64,000 nucleotides of DNA from Sphingomonas chungangi (GCF_013778325.1 NZ_JACEIB010000026.1:186001-250000), one strand, 5' to 3'; shown: positions 18,537 through 28,728, counted from the first letter of the stretch. Numbers and translations: made by a program. The notes: generated by a model not told the origin, from the sequence alone.

Positions 18537-19457
18537 TCAATGCCGAAAAGACGCTGCGGCGCGGTCATGTTCGTCGGCGAGGGTCAGCATCGTGCGGGCA
18601 TGGCGGCGTGCGACGGCCATCCGGTCGTTGCCGTAGCCGCCGCCAAGCACGCTGGCGAGCGGGATGCCTTGCCGGGCGGCCGACGCCATGACGAAGCGGT
18701 CGCGCGCCTCCAGCCCTACGTCGCTGAGGTCCAGCCGGCCCAGCCTGTCCTCCCCGTGGGGATCTACGCCCGCCTGGTAGAAGATCAGGTCCGGTCGCGC
18801 ATCGTCGATCAGGCTCGGAAGATATTGCGCTAAAACCGCAAGATAGTCGGCGTCGCTCGTTCCGTCGGCCAACGCGACGTCGAGATCGGAGACGGCCTTG
18901 CGCGCGGGGAAATTCTTTTCGCCGTGCATCGAGAAAGTGACGATGTCGTCGCGCCCTGCCGTCAACGCCGCGGTGCCGTCGCCCTGATGGACGTCGAGGT
19001 CGACGATCAGGATGCGGCGCACCGTGCCCTCCGCGATCAGCCGGTTTGCGGCAATCACGAGATCGTTGAACACGCAATAGCCGGCACCGGTATCGTAGAG
19101 CGCATGATGGCTACCACCCGCCCCGTTGGCGGCGAAGCCGTGGCGGAGCGCCAGCCGCGCCGCCAGCCACGTGCCACCGGGCGACATCACCGCGCGGCGC
19201 GCCACCCGCTCGCCGATCGGGAAGCCGATCCGCCGCTGCTTTTCAGGCGACACCGTGCAGATCAGCACCTCCTCGACATAATCGGGATCGTGCACCGCCT
19301 CGATCCAGCGGCGTGGCATGGGATCGGGATGATGCACCTCGTAGGCCGCGCCCATCTCGTCGAGCGCCATCGGCACCAGCCCGTATTTGTCGAACAGCAT
19401 CCCCGTGCCCGGCGCGCCGGGGGCCACGTAATCGGGATGGTGGACGAAATGCAGCAT
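18537..19457 (-). CDS. Histone-deacetylase-family amidohydrolase
   Basis: This zinc-dependent deacetylase family also contains acetylpolyamine amidohydrolases and AcuC. The 306-residue product begins at MLHFVHHPDY. It carries GGSHHALYDTGAGYCVFND (catalytic His pair), VDLDVHQGDGTA (zinc ligands Asp and His), MHGEKNFP, and YQAGVDPHGEDRLGRL (third zinc-ligand Asp), then the final GGGYG. All catalytic residues are present. The substrate is unknown; polyamine or protein lysine deacetylation are both possible. It is divergent from the esterase gene, with 96 bases between starts. Confidence 0.9.
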   Translation of the reverse strand: MLHFVHHPDYVAPGAPGTGMLFDKYGLVPMALDEMGAAYEVHHPDPMPRRWIEAVHDPDYVEEVLICTVSPEKQRRIGFPIGERVARRAVMSPGGTWLAARLALRHGFAANGAGGSHHALYDTGAGYCVFNDLVIAANRLIAEGTVRRILIVDLDVHQGDGTAALTAGRDDIVTFSMHGEKNFPARKAVSDLDVALADGTSDADYLAVLAQYLPSLIDDARPDLIFYQAGVDPHGEDRLGRLDLSDVGLEARDRFVMASAARQGIPLASVLGGGYGNDRMAVARRHARTMLTLADEHDRAAASFRH

Positions 19458-19553
19458 GGTAACGTCATAGCGTCCAACCCGATCCGAGCGAGCGGGTTTC
19501 CTCTGTTCGCTCGGCCGGTTAGGGAGCGGGGCATCGCCTGCGAGGAGTCGCCC

Positions 19554-20501
19554 GTGACCGAACCTTATGTCCGTCCCGACGTCGCCGCTTTCCTCCAGTA
19601 TCTGGCCTCGGTGCCGACGCCGAGGATCGATCAGGTCGATCCGATCGCCGCGCGCAAGATGGCCAGTGCCATGTCCGGCGTCGCCGATCTGCCGATCGGC
19701 CCGATCGCGGTGAAGCGGGATTTCGTCATGCCCGGCCCGGACGGCGATATCCCGTTGCGCCTCTACGATGCGCGCGAGACCCGCGCGCCGGGGCCGGTGA
19801 TCGTCTTCTTCCATGGCGGCGGCTGGGTGCTGGGCGATCTCGCCAGCTACGATTCCGCCTGCGCAGAGATTGTGCGGGCGCTCGATCTGCCGCTGATCTC
19901 GGTGGGCTACCGCCTCGCGCCCGAGGCGCCCTGGCCCGCCGCGCCCGACGATTGCGAGGCGGCGGCGCGCTGGATCGCCGATGCTCCGGCGGCGCTCGGC
20001 CTCCAGCCGACCTCGCTGGTGCTGGCAGGCGACAGCGCCGGCGGCACGCTCACCATCGTCACCGCCATCGCGCTGCGCGAGAAACCCGCGGCACGGCCGG
20101 TGGTCGCGCAATGGGCGATCTATCCGGCGGCCGACATGGTCGCCCACTATCCCTCGTTCAAAGCGTTCGGCAGCGGCTACCTCTTGACCGAGGAATCGAT
20201 GATCTGGTTCAATGGCCATTACAGGCCGGACGTGACGGACTGGCGTGGATCACCGATGGTGGCGGATCTCGCCGGCCTGCCGCCCGCGCTCGTCACCACC
20301 GCCAGCCTCGATCCGATCCGCGATCAGGGACGTGCCTATGTCGCCGCTCTGGCGCAAGCGGGCGTGCCGGTGAGCTTCCGCGAGGCGCGGGGCAACATCC
20401 ACGGTTTCCTTAACATGCGCCGCGCCATCCCTTCCTCGGCGAAGGATGTCGCCGACAGCCTCGCCGCCTTGAAATCGCTCTTGTCGGAGATTGCCGCGTG
20501 A
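19554..20501 (+). CDS. Alpha/beta hydrolase, hormone-sensitive-lipase-type esterase
   Basis: The 315-residue product is a cytoplasmic carboxylesterase-like protein. It has the oxyanion motif [11 protein letters not shown] (about residues 84-94), the nucleophile elbow [10 protein letters not shown] (about residue 161), [11 protein letters not shown] with the acid residue, and GNIHGF with the catalytic His. The GTG start at 19554 follows GAGGAG by six bases; the frame upstream is antisense to the deacetylase gene. Its stop overlaps the rppH start as GTGA, so the two are coupled. Substrate unknown. Confidence 0.9.
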   Translation: MTEPYVRPDVAAFLQYLASVPTPRIDQVDPIAARKMASAMSGVADLPIGPIAVKRDFVMPGPDGDIPLRLYDARETRAPGPVIVFFHGGGWVLGDLASYDSACAEIVRALDLPLISVGYRLAPEAPWPAAPDDCEAAARWIADAPAALGLQPTSLVLAGDSAGGTLTIVTAIALREKPAARPVVAQWAIYPAADMVAHYPSFKAFGSGYLLTEESMIWFNGHYRPDVTDWRGSPMVADLAGLPPALVTTASLDPIRDQGRAYVAALAQAGVPVSFREARGNIHGFLNMRRAIPSSAKDVADSLAALKSLLSEIAA

Positions 20502-20965
20502 AGGACCTGCCCTACCGCCCCGCCGCCGGGATCATGCTGATCAACGCCGAGGGCAGGATCTTCGTCGGCCAGCGGATCGATACGACGCTGGAGGCCTGGC
20601 AGATGCCGCAGGGCGGGATCGATCCGGGCGAGGATCCCGAGCAGGCCGCGTTCCGCGAATTGGAGGAGGAAACCGGCATCCCGCGCCGTCTCGCCGAGAT
20701 CGTCGCCCGCGCGCCGAAGACGTTCGATTACGACCTGCCGCCCGAACTCGTCAGCAAGCTGTGGAAAGGCAAATATCGCGGCCAGCGCCAAACCTGGTTC
20801 CTGATGCGATTCCTCGGCGAAGACAGCGATGTCGCGATCGAGACCGCGCATCCCGAGTTCCGCGCCTGGAAATGGGCCGAGCCGAGCGAATTGCCGGACA
20901 TGATCGTGCCCTTCAAGCGCGATCTCTATGAGAATGTGCTACGCGCGTTCGCACACCTGATCTGA
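20498..20965 (+). CDS. rppH: RNA pyrophosphohydrolase (Nudix)
   Basis: RppH removes pyrophosphate from the 5' end of triphosphorylated RNA and starts mRNA decay. The 155-residue product opens with [21 protein letters not shown] and has the complete Nudix box between GGIDPGEDP and EETGI (about residues 38-60). [11 protein letters not shown] and [13 protein letters not shown] follow, as in RppH/YgdP. The GTG start overlaps the esterase stop. A DUF481 gene follows after about 30 bases. Confidence 0.94.
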   Translation: MKDLPYRPAAGIMLINAEGRIFVGQRIDTTLEAWQMPQGGIDPGEDPEQAAFRELEEETGIPRRLAEIVARAPKTFDYDLPPELVSKLWKGKYRGQRQTWFLMRFLGEDSDVAIETAHPEFRAWKWAEPSELPDMIVPFKRDLYENVLRAFAHLI

Positions 20966-20994
20966 AAGAGACGGCCAAAGGGGTTCTTTTGCGC

Positions 20995-22065
20995 ATGATG
21001 TATCGCGCCCTGTATCTGTGCCTGCTTGCCCCCGCGACGGCCGCCGTCGCGCAGCCGCCCGAGGCAGAGACGGCACAGGCCGAACCGCTACCCCCGATCA
21101 TCTGGCTGGCGCCGCCGCCCGCGAGCGGTTCGTTCGAGACGCCGGTCGCCGTGCCCGAGGCGCCGATGGTCACCTTGCTGATCCCGCCGCCGCCCAACCC
21201 CAACGCGGTCGCGCTGCCGCCCGCCGCGCGCGCGGTGCTGGAACAGGCGATGAAGACCAACGACGCCGCCACGTTCGCCGCCGTCGAGAAGACGACGCGC
21301 GAGCAATATCCGGACGGCGGCCCGCAGATCGACGCGCTGGCCGCCAAGAATGCCGCGCAGATCGCCGAGAAGCAGGCGGCCGACGCCCGCGCCAAGGCCG
21401 AGAAGCTCGCCGCCGCATCCTTCCTCGACAATTGGAAGGGCGAGATCGATCTCGGCGGTTCCTACACCAAGGGCAATACCGACGCGGTGGCCATCTACGG
21501 CGCGTTCAAGCTCAACAAGGAAGGGCTGAACTGGCGCCACGCCCTCTCCGCGCGCGCCGATTACGCCAAGAGCGCGGGCGAGCTTTCCACCGACAAGGAC
21601 ACCGCCGCCTATCAGCCGCAATACAAGCTGACCGACCGGCTCTACATATACGGCCTCGGCCAGTTCGATCGCGACGAGATCCTGGGCATCCGCTACCGCT
21701 TCACCGAGAGCGCGGGCCTCGGCTACACGCTGGCCAAGGGCTCCAAGTTCACGCTGGCGGTGGAGGCCGGGCCGGCGGTGCGCGAGACTCGCTATATCGG
21801 CCAGCCACGCGATACCAACCCGGCCGGGCGCGGATCGGTCAATTTCGACTGGAAGCCCAACGGCAATATCGAGCTCAGCAACCAGTCGGCCGTTTATGTG
21901 GAGTCGGACGACACCAACATCACCTCGACCACGGCGCTGACCAGCAAGCTGTTCGGGCCGGTGAAGGGCCAGATCTCCTACAACCTCACCTACGAGGACG
22001 ACGTGCCGGGGCAGGCGAAGAATTTCGACACGATCACGGCGGCGTCGCTGGTCTACAGCTTCTGA
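20995..22065 (+). CDS. DUF481 family outer-membrane protein
   Basis: The product, about 356 residues, has a signal peptide (MMYRALYLCLLAPATAAVAQ). A Pro/Ala-rich segment follows, then a coiled stretch rich in Ala, Lys and Glu (about residues 95-140). The C-terminal DUF481 beta-barrel starts at WKGEIDLGGSYTKGNTD and ends with the aromatic ITAASLVYSF. The family includes salt-stress-induced YdiY. ATG 20995 is chosen over an in-frame TTG at 20989 because it gives a regular signal peptide behind AAAGGGG. Confidence 0.85.
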   Translation: MMYRALYLCLLAPATAAVAQPPEAETAQAEPLPPIIWLAPPPASGSFETPVAVPEAPMVTLLIPPPPNPNAVALPPAARAVLEQAMKTNDAATFAAVEKTTREQYPDGGPQIDALAAKNAAQIAEKQAADARAKAEKLAAASFLDNWKGEIDLGGSYTKGNTDAVAIYGAFKLNKEGLNWRHALSARADYAKSAGELSTDKDTAAYQPQYKLTDRLYIYGLGQFDRDEILGIRYRFTESAGLGYTLAKGSKFTLAVEAGPAVRETRYIGQPRDTNPAGRGSVNFDWKPNGNIELSNQSAVYVESDDTNITSTTALTSKLFGPVKGQISYNLTYEDDVPGQAKNFDTITAASLVYSF

Positions 22066-22095
22066 CGGCACAGCCTTGCTGACACCCGGCACACT

Positions 22096-22215
22096 CTACC
22101 CGGGCGAGAAATCCGGCGATCGGGCGCAGACTGCCACGCAGATGAGGCTGCGTAGAGAGTCAGGATGGAGCTCGATCGCCGCGCCCAGCCCGCCGATCAC
22201 CTTCCTGCGCTGCAT
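22096..22215 (-). CDS. Possible 39-residue ORF after the metallo-hydrolase gene
   Basis: A short frame opens one base after the metallo-hydrolase stop and reads MQRRKVIGGLGAAIELHPDS before ending with SPDFSPG. The beginning is basic and Gly/Ala-rich. No ribosome-binding site is obvious and no family is recognised, so this may be chance. The rest of the 22066-22216 gap holds nothing else that I can support. Confidence 0.2.
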   Translation of the reverse strand: MQRRKVIGGLGAAIELHPDSLRSLICVAVCARSPDFSPG

Positions 22216-22216
22216 G

Positions 22217-23215
22217 TCACTGCTCCTGCAGGTTTCGGACCGCCGTCGCGATATCGACAGGGACGATCACGGGCATGGTCCGGATCGCCACGCCATCCTG
22301 CTTCGCCAGCGGCTCGATCTTCGCCATGCCTTTGGGGATGTCGTCCATGAAGCGACGCAGCGGCAGCAGCGGCTGGTCGAGCGGGCGCAGCAAATCGTCC
22401 CAGTGGATCGGCACGACCAGCTTCGCACCCGTCGCTTCCACCACCTCGTGCCAATAGGCCCGCGCAAAATCGTCCGGTTGCGCGCCGAGCCCGCCGGTCG
22501 CGAGGAACACCGCATCCGCATGGACGCCGCGATACATGCCCGGCACGAAATTGGCGCTGGGATGGACGAGGATGCTTAAGCCGCGATGCGCGATCAGGAA
22601 GGCGAAGGTTCCGCCCTCCTTGTAATCCTTGACCTTTGCGGGGAAACTCAGCGGCCAGGTGATCGTGCCTGGCACACGATCGCCCGGCGAATGGAGCGAG
22701 CGGAAGACGGTGACATGAAAGGCACCGGTGTCGAGCTGCTCCCCGCCGGACGCGACGCGGATGTGCGCATCCGGAATGCCGCCGCCCAGCGCCACTTCGC
22801 GTGTCGAGGGCGAGCCGACGGTCGTCGTGCCGGTCGCCCGCGCCACTGCCGGCGCATCGAGCACATGATCGTAATGCGAATGCGACACGAGCAGCAGGTC
22901 GACCCGCTCCACCTGTGCTTGCGCGAGTATCCGGCGGACGAGCGCGGGATCGGGCGCGACCGTGCCGAACAACACCTTGCCCAGTCCCGGTCGGGTGAGC
23001 AGGCTGTCCACCATCACGGCATGATCGCCATCGCGGAACAGCGAGGTCGTCGTGCCGAAAAACTGCGCGTCGAGCGTCCCGTGCGTCAACGACGCAGATG
23101 GCAGCCGTTCGCTCGCGGGCAGCGCAAGCGGGTGGCCGAGGCGCCCCACGGCATATCCCAACGCCGCCAGCAGTGCCGTCGCCAGAACGATCCCTATTCC
23201 CGTTCTCTTACGCAT
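22217..23215 (-). CDS. Membrane-anchored metallo-beta-lactamase-fold hydrolase
   Basis: The 332-residue product has an N-terminal signal anchor (MRKRTGIGIVLATALLAALGYAVG). The MBL zinc motif is LLLVSHSHYDHVLD (about residues 107-120), and further His ligands are probably in FRSLHSPGD and VPIHWDD. The layout resembles the lipoprotein-like UlaG/NAPE-PLD-type hydrolases, so a phospho- or thioester substrate in the periplasm is possible. It follows the FAD oxidase gene by 11 bases on the same strand and likely shares its transcript with the TonB receptor further upstream. Confidence 0.85.
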   Translation of the reverse strand: MRKRTGIGIVLATALLAALGYAVGRLGHPLALPASERLPSASLTHGTLDAQFFGTTTSLFRDGDHAVMVDSLLTRPGLGKVLFGTVAPDPALVRRILAQAQVERVDLLLVSHSHYDHVLDAPAVARATGTTTVGSPSTREVALGGGIPDAHIRVASGGEQLDTGAFHVTVFRSLHSPGDRVPGTITWPLSFPAKVKDYKEGGTFAFLIAHRGLSILVHPSANFVPGMYRGVHADAVFLATGGLGAQPDDFARAYWHEVVEATGAKLVVPIHWDDLLRPLDQPLLPLRRFMDDIPKGMAKIEPLAKQDGVAIRTMPVIVPVDIATAVRNLQEQ

Positions 23216-23226
23216 ATCATCGCTCC

Positions 23227-24630
23227 TCAGAGCGTGAAGATCTTGCCCGGATTGAACAGGTCCCGGGGATCGAGCGCGCGCTTGATCGTGCGCATGATCT
23301 CGACCGTGTCTTCGCCCAGTTCCTCGACCAGCCAGTGCTGCTTACCGAGGCCGATGCCATGCTCGCCGGTACAGGTGCCTTCCATGTCGAGCGCGCGGCG
23401 AACGATACGCGCGTTGATCGCCTCGACCTCCGCCATTTCCTCCGGCTGGTTCGGATCGATCGAGAAGATGACGTGGAAATTGCCGTCGCCGACATGGCCG
23501 AGGATCGTCGCGGGCATGCTGGCCCTGGCGAGATCGGCCTGGGTCTGCTCGATGCATTCGGGCAGGCGGCTGATCGGCACGCAGACGTCGGTGGACCAGC
23601 CGACAGCGCCAGGGCGAAGGTTCACGGCGGCATAATAGGCCTCGTGGCGCGCCTTCCAGAGCTTCGCCCGTTCCTCGGGGAGGTTGGACCAGCGGAACTC
23701 GCCGCCGCCATTGGCGCCCGCGATCTCGCTCACCATCGCGATCTGCTCGGCGACGCCGCTCCCGGAGCCGTGGAACTCGAAGAAGAGCGTCGTCACTTCC
23801 GGATAATCGAGCTTGGACCAGCGATTGACCGCTTCCATCTGTTTTGCGTCGAGGATCTCCACACGCGCCAGCGGCACGCCGATCTGGATCGACTGGACGA
23901 CGGTGTCGACCGCGCCCTTCAGTGTCTCGAACCCGCAGACGGCCGACGAGATCGTCTCGGGAATCGGATGCAGGCGCAGCGTGATCTCGGTGATGATGCC
24001 GAGCGTACCCTCCGAACCGACGTAGAGCCGGGTGAGATCGTAGCCCGCCGCCGATTTGCGCGCGCGCCGCGCGGTGTCGATCACCTTCCCCTCCGGCGTC
24101 ACCACCTTCAGGCTCAGCACCGCGTCGCGCATCGTGCCATAGCGCACGGCGTTGGTGCCGCTCGCCCGGGTCGAGGCCATGCCGCCGAGCGTGGCGTTGG
24201 CGCCGGGATCGATCGGGAAGAACAGCCCCATGTCGCGCAAATGGTGGTTGAGTTCCTCGCGGCGGGCGCCGGCCTGCACGGTGCAGTCGAAATCCTCGGG
24301 TCGCGCCTCGACGATCGCATTCATGGCCGTGAGATCGAGGCTGATGCCGCCGCGCACCGGCAGCGCATTGCCCTCGATCGAGGTGCCCGCGCCGAACGGC
24401 ACGATCGGCACTCCGGCGGCGACGCAGAGCTTCACGCAATCGACCACATCCCCGGTCGATCGCGCGAAGAGCACGGCGTCCGGCAGGGCCGGCTCGAAAT
24501 GTGCCTCGCTCCTGCCGTGCTCGGCGCGAACCGCCGCGCCGGTCTGGAACTGCGCCCCGAAGCGCGCGGCCAGCGCGTCGAGCACCGCCGGATCGATCGG
24601 CTTGCGCTGGAAATCCTGAGAATGCTGCAC
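23227..24630 (-). CDS. FAD-linked oxidase, D-lactate dehydrogenase/GlcD type
   Basis: The 467-residue product belongs to the VAO/PCMH flavoprotein family that oxidises D-2-hydroxy acids such as D-lactate or glycolate. The FAD domain has VPFGAGTSIEGNALPVRGGI (about residues 75-94) and GSEGTLGIITEITLRLHP. The C-terminal cap has GHVGDGNFHV, TCTGEHGIGLGK and RDLFNPGKIFTL. It is located between a TonB receptor and a metallo-hydrolase on one strand. The acceptor is probably cytochrome c or the quinone pool, as in the family. Confidence 0.9.
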   Translation of the reverse strand: MQHSQDFQRKPIDPAVLDALAARFGAQFQTGAAVRAEHGRSEAHFEPALPDAVLFARSTGDVVDCVKLCVAAGVPIVPFGAGTSIEGNALPVRGGISLDLTAMNAIVEARPEDFDCTVQAGARREELNHHLRDMGLFFPIDPGANATLGGMASTRASGTNAVRYGTMRDAVLSLKVVTPEGKVIDTARRARKSAAGYDLTRLYVGSEGTLGIITEITLRLHPIPETISSAVCGFETLKGAVDTVVQSIQIGVPLARVEILDAKQMEAVNRWSKLDYPEVTTLFFEFHGSGSGVAEQIAMVSEIAGANGGGEFRWSNLPEERAKLWKARHEAYYAAVNLRPGAVGWSTDVCVPISRLPECIEQTQADLARASMPATILGHVGDGNFHVIFSIDPNQPEEMAEVEAINARIVRRALDMEGTCTGEHGIGLGKQHWLVEELGEDTVEIMRTIKRALDPRDLFNPGKIFTL

Positions 24631-24658
24631 GAGATAACCCCCGGAAAGCAGACGGTTC

Positions 24659-24678
24659 GGGGAGGCGCCCGCCTCCCC
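24659..24678 (-). terminator. GC-rich hairpin between TonB receptor and FAD oxidase
   Basis: GGGGAGGCG (24659-24667) and its exact complement CGCCTCCCC (24670-24678) form a very stable stem with almost no loop, directly after the receptor stop. It lacks a good T-tract, so it may attenuate readthrough or protect the receptor mRNA rather than fully terminate. Confidence 0.5.
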
Positions 24679-24686
24679 GTTCCTTA

Positions 24687-26987
24687 TCAGAAGCGGATCG
24701 CCGCCTCGGCGCCGATCGTCCGCGGCGTGATCACCGACGCCGCATAGGGCTGGCCCGCCGTCGTGGTCGGCGCCAGCCCCTCATAGCCGTCGACGATGAT
24801 CGCGCGCTTGTCGGTCAGGTTGCGGGCGAAGGCGGACAGCGTCCACTGGCCGAAGTCCAGCCCGGCGCGCAGATCGACCGTCGCATAGTGGCGGAGCGTG
24901 CGGCCGTAATGCTGCGTGCCCGCGCTCGTCTTGCCGGTATAGTCGTCGATCCGGTTGCCGACATAGCTTCCGGTGGCGCCAAAGGTCAGCTTGGTGCTGT
25001 CGTTGAGCGGAATCGCATAGTCGGCGCTCAGCGATCCGGTCCAGTGCGGCACATAGGGCAGGCGATCGCCCTTGATGCCGCCCGCCGCCGGCGCCGCCGA
25101 GGCGAGCTTGGCGTCGGTGTAGGCAAGGTTGACGCCCAGCGTGAGCCCGGCGATCGGATGATAGCCGAGCGTCAGCTCGCCGCCCTTGCTGCGCGCCTTG
25201 CCGCCGTTGACGAGGTAGTTGAAGCCGCCCTTGCTCGTCTGGATCTGGATATGATCCCAGTCGGTGTAGAACAGCGCCGCATCGACGGTGATCTTGCGGT
25301 CCGCCGTCTGGCCCTTGAAGCCGACCTCATACTGGGTGAGCTTGTCCGGATCGAAGGTCAGCGGCACGCCGCCGGTCGGCGGGGCCGGGTTCGGGCCGCC
25401 CGGGCGGTAGCCGGTGGCCACGCGGCCGTAGAGCATCTCGTCGTCCGAGAATTTGAAGCGCGGCGTCGCCATCCAGGTCACGACATTGTGCTTCTCGACA
25501 CCGTCGGCGAGGATCTGCGGCTTGCCGGCAGTGAGCGCGATCAGCAGGCCCGAATAATCCTGCGCGTAGGTCTGGTGATCATGGCTGTAGCGGACGCCGC
25601 CCAGCACATCGAACTTGTCGCCGATATGCAGGCGCGCATTCCCGAAGAACGAATATTCATCGTAGGTGGAGTCGATCGACGCGATCGCGAACGGCGGCAG
25701 GCTGTTGATCGGCGCGCCGGTCGTGGTCGAGAAATAATCGATATTCGGGATCTTGTTGATGTCGGATTCGTGCGTCCAGTAGAAGCCGCCCTGGAGATCG
25801 AGCAGCCCGCCGACATCGTTCATGCTGGCGCGCGCTTCCTCGGACCAGCGATCGGTGTGCTTGATCGTGTTGACACTCATGCCGAGGTTGGGCGGGACGA
25901 CGAGGCCCGTCACGAGATTGATGAGAGTCGCATTTTGCGTCAGGAACGCGGCGTAGCTGTTCGTCGCGTCGCCCAGCTCGCGATAGTAGATGCGCTGGTA
26001 GGTGGTCGACGAGACTAGATTCAGCTTGCCGAAATCGGCATGCCAGGTCGCGTTGTAGAGACGCAGGCGCATATAGCCGGTCTCGGGCGCATAACGGTTC
26101 TGCTTGAGATCGCCGTAGATCGGCTTGAAGGTCGCCGCGTCGACATCCTCGGTGTTGGTGCCGTCGGTCGCGGTGTCCTGAAGGATCGCCGAGAGATCGA
26201 GGCGCACGTTCGGCGCGAACTTCATCGACAGCATCGCGCGGCCACCGCGCACCTTGGCGTCGTTGATGTCGTCCTTGCCGACGCGCGGGTTGATATTGTC
26301 GATATAGCCGGGATCGCGCCGGTAGAAGCCCGAGACATGCAGGCCGAGCTGATCGGTGACCAGCGGGATGTTGATTGTCGCGCGACCCGAATAGCCGAGA
26401 TCGCCATGATCGACGCTGGTGATCCCCGCCGAGGCGCGGCCGGAGAAATGCTCGAGGTCGGTCGGCACGGTGGTGAACTTCAGCAGGCCGCCCACCGCGC
26501 CGGCGCCGTAAAGCGTGCCCTGCGGGCCTTTCAGCACCTCGATCTGGCCGATGTCCGACGGATCGAGATCGGGCGTGATCCCGTTGCCGCCGGTGTAAGC
26601 GTTGACCGAGCCGACCGGCGCCTCATCCACGTAGAAACCGGTGGTCGATCCCGGTTGCGACGAGCCGGTGGTGATGCCGCGCAGCGTGATCTGGGTGTTG
26701 CCGGTGCGCGCCGAGGTGAGGCTGAGGCCCGGAATACGCGAAGCGTAATCCTGGAAGCGGGTCACGCCGCGCTTGGTGAGATCGGTTGCGGTGACGACGG
26801 AGATCGAGGCCGGCACGTCCTGCAATCGCTCGGACCGCTTCTGAGCAGTGACGATGATGTCGGCTGGCGCGGCGTCGCTGACGGTCGGGGTCGGCGCTTC
26901 GGCCTGCGCATGCGCACCGCCCGCCATGAGCATGGCGCCCGTCACGCCGGACAGCAGCATCCCCTTGATCTGACCAAAGCCCCTCAT
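24687..26987 (-). CDS. TonB-dependent receptor
   Basis: This outer-membrane active transporter has 766 residues. The signal peptide is MKGFG-like at the start and ends near AGGAHAQAEA. The plug domain runs from IIVTAQKRSERLQDVPASIS (about residue 45) to IEVLKGPQGTLYGAGAVGGLLKF (about 150-172). The beta-barrel ends with the signature AEAAIRF, with terminal Phe. ATG 26987 sits behind AAGGAGAG. It is of the sphingomonad type without an obvious ligand signature (the iron-siderophore or organic-compound class cannot be told). Two small inverted repeats lie upstream. Confidence 0.93.
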   Translation of the reverse strand: MRGFGQIKGMLLSGVTGAMLMAGGAHAQAEAPTPTVSDAAPADIIVTAQKRSERLQDVPASISVVTATDLTKRGVTRFQDYASRIPGLSLTSARTGNTQITLRGITTGSSQPGSTTGFYVDEAPVGSVNAYTGGNGITPDLDPSDIGQIEVLKGPQGTLYGAGAVGGLLKFTTVPTDLEHFSGRASAGITSVDHGDLGYSGRATINIPLVTDQLGLHVSGFYRRDPGYIDNINPRVGKDDINDAKVRGGRAMLSMKFAPNVRLDLSAILQDTATDGTNTEDVDAATFKPIYGDLKQNRYAPETGYMRLRLYNATWHADFGKLNLVSSTTYQRIYYRELGDATNSYAAFLTQNATLINLVTGLVVPPNLGMSVNTIKHTDRWSEEARASMNDVGGLLDLQGGFYWTHESDINKIPNIDYFSTTTGAPINSLPPFAIASIDSTYDEYSFFGNARLHIGDKFDVLGGVRYSHDHQTYAQDYSGLLIALTAGKPQILADGVEKHNVVTWMATPRFKFSDDEMLYGRVATGYRPGGPNPAPPTGGVPLTFDPDKLTQYEVGFKGQTADRKITVDAALFYTDWDHIQIQTSKGGFNYLVNGGKARSKGGELTLGYHPIAGLTLGVNLAYTDAKLASAAPAAGGIKGDRLPYVPHWTGSLSADYAIPLNDSTKLTFGATGSYVGNRIDDYTGKTSAGTQHYGRTLRHYATVDLRAGLDFGQWTLSAFARNLTDKRAIIVDGYEGLAPTTTAGQPYAASVITPRTIGAEAAIRF

Positions 26988-27053
26988 CGTCTCTCCTTTC
27001 GGCGGCGCGTTGTTCGCGCTGTACTGGCCACCTTTCAGGTAGCTTCCTGCCTT

Positions 27054-27068
27054 TCCTATCAGATAGGA
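27054..27068. promoter_or_regulatory. Perfect 15-bp palindrome upstream of the TonB receptor
   Basis: TCCTATCAGATAGGA has 7-bp arms around one central base, about 67 bases before the receptor start. A shorter pair, ACCT-TTC-AGGT, lies at 27030-27040, closer to the start. Such symmetric sites are typical operator shapes for dimeric repressors, but no regulator gene is adjacent, so the role is inferred. Confidence 0.45.
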
Positions 27069-27120
27069 TGCCGATAGACGCACAGGCTCGCTGTGCCGAT
27101 CGGCAATCCGATGATGCCGC

Positions 27121-28625
27121 TCAGCGGTCCGTGATCATGGTCTGACAGCCGACGAGCCGCGTCCAGCACGGCACGCCGAAGCCCACAGATGCCGCATAGC
27201 GATGCAGCGGAGTACCGGTCGCCGCCCCTATATCGGGAACGTCGCGATAGAAGTCCGGCGTCGTGCGCGGCCATTCGGTTCCCGAAGACCGCGCGCTCCA
27301 CCGCTCCTGCCCCGCGAAGTCGCGCTTGAGCGCGACGGCAACGAAGCGCTGTCCGGAAACCGGGACCTGATGGTAATCGAAGACGTTGCGCGATGCGCCG
27401 GCGCGATCCTCGATCGCCGAGCGGCCGAAATAGACGGCGCGGAAATCGGCCTGAGGCTTCGCGAAGACGAGCATCCGTGCCGGCGCGTCGCTGCCGACCT
27501 CGACCGGCAAGGCCCGGATGAAAGTCGCGAGGACGAGGACGATCGTGATCGCCGCGCCCGTGACCGGTGCATGACGGACATCGCGCAGGAAGAGCAGCAG
27601 GAACAGTGCGAAGGCGGGGAACATCCATTTGAAATAATGGACGTTGTTGAACCGCCAGAGCCCGCTCGGCAACAGATCGACGTAAGCCAGCATCGTCCCA
27701 CCATAAACGAGCAGCGCCAGCCCGATGCAGATCGCCGCCCACTGCTGCCCACCCGGCCGGACCGCCTCGAACACCAGCCCCGCCGCGCCGAGGATTAGCC
27801 ACGGGCAGGCGTGAAGCAGCCCCTCCCCGTCGGGAAACCACGCTCCGGGATCGGCATCAGGACATAGGCCTTCCAGCCCAGCCATGCGAAATTCTCGCCA
27901 TAGGCGGCGGAAAGCCTATCATAGTCCGAGAGGTGCGGTCCGTAGATCGCCAGATGCAGCGCCAGATAAGCCGTCCAGCAGGCGAGCACGATCGTCGCGA
28001 TCAGGGCGATGCGCCCGAGCTCCCGCCGCGCCAGCAGGCGCCAGCCGGCCATTGCCCCCAGCACCGCGACCATCAATAGGTCACCGGGCCGCACCAACGG
28101 GATGGCCGCCATGCACAGAGCCGTGCCGACCGCCGTCCGCCGCCTCACTGGACCATCGAAAATGGCGAGCGTGCCGGCGATCACCAGCCAGATCAGGGCT
28201 GCCGAGGGTGTCGTCGTCCATGGCTCCAGCCAGCGCCTGCCGATCTCCGGATAGAGGATCGTCGAGGCGGCGAAGAGCAAGGTGGCCAGCCAAGGCCCCA
28301 CTCCGAACCGCCGGGCAACCGCCGCGAAGCCGAGATACGCACCGATGAAACAGGCGCAATCGACGAGCAGGAACGGCACGGTCGGCCAGAGCCACACGAA
28401 GGGCGCACCCAGCAGCGGATAGAGCAAGGGGTACCAATGCTCGGCCGGATCGAGCCGGAGATGCGCGAAGGCCGTCGCCGAAACCAGATAGCGCCCCTGA
28501 TCCGCCCAACCCGACCACACCACGCCATGCATCGTAACCAGCTTGGCATAAGCCACCGCGTAAAGCGTGGCGATCACGAGCCATGGAAGGTGCCGGTTCA
28601 GCAGACCGAGAGACGGGCGTTGCAT
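27121..28625 (-). pseudogene. Frameshifted multi-spanning membrane glycosyltransferase-like gene
   Basis: Two overlapping frames together make one membrane protein of about 500 residues. The first, from ATG 28625 (MQRPSLGLLNRHLPW), has many hydrophobic helices, an early acidic loop (WADQGRYLVS) and ends out of frame after AWLGWKAYVLMP. The second frame resumes with DPGAWFPDGEGLLH and CPWLILGAAGL and runs to 27121. The shift lies near 27850, and one missing base would explain it. The layout fits a polyprenol-phosphate-sugar transferase or a related membrane protein. True mutation and sequencing error cannot be told apart. It is divergent from the next membrane gene. Confidence 0.7.
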
Positions 28626-28728
28626 GGCGCTGCCCTTGGTCGATCCGCCAAGGCCAGACAAGCGCGGATCCGTCATCCAGCAGGCGCCGTGATTGTGCAG
28701 ATGGCGCGCGTCACCTAATGGAGCGCCC

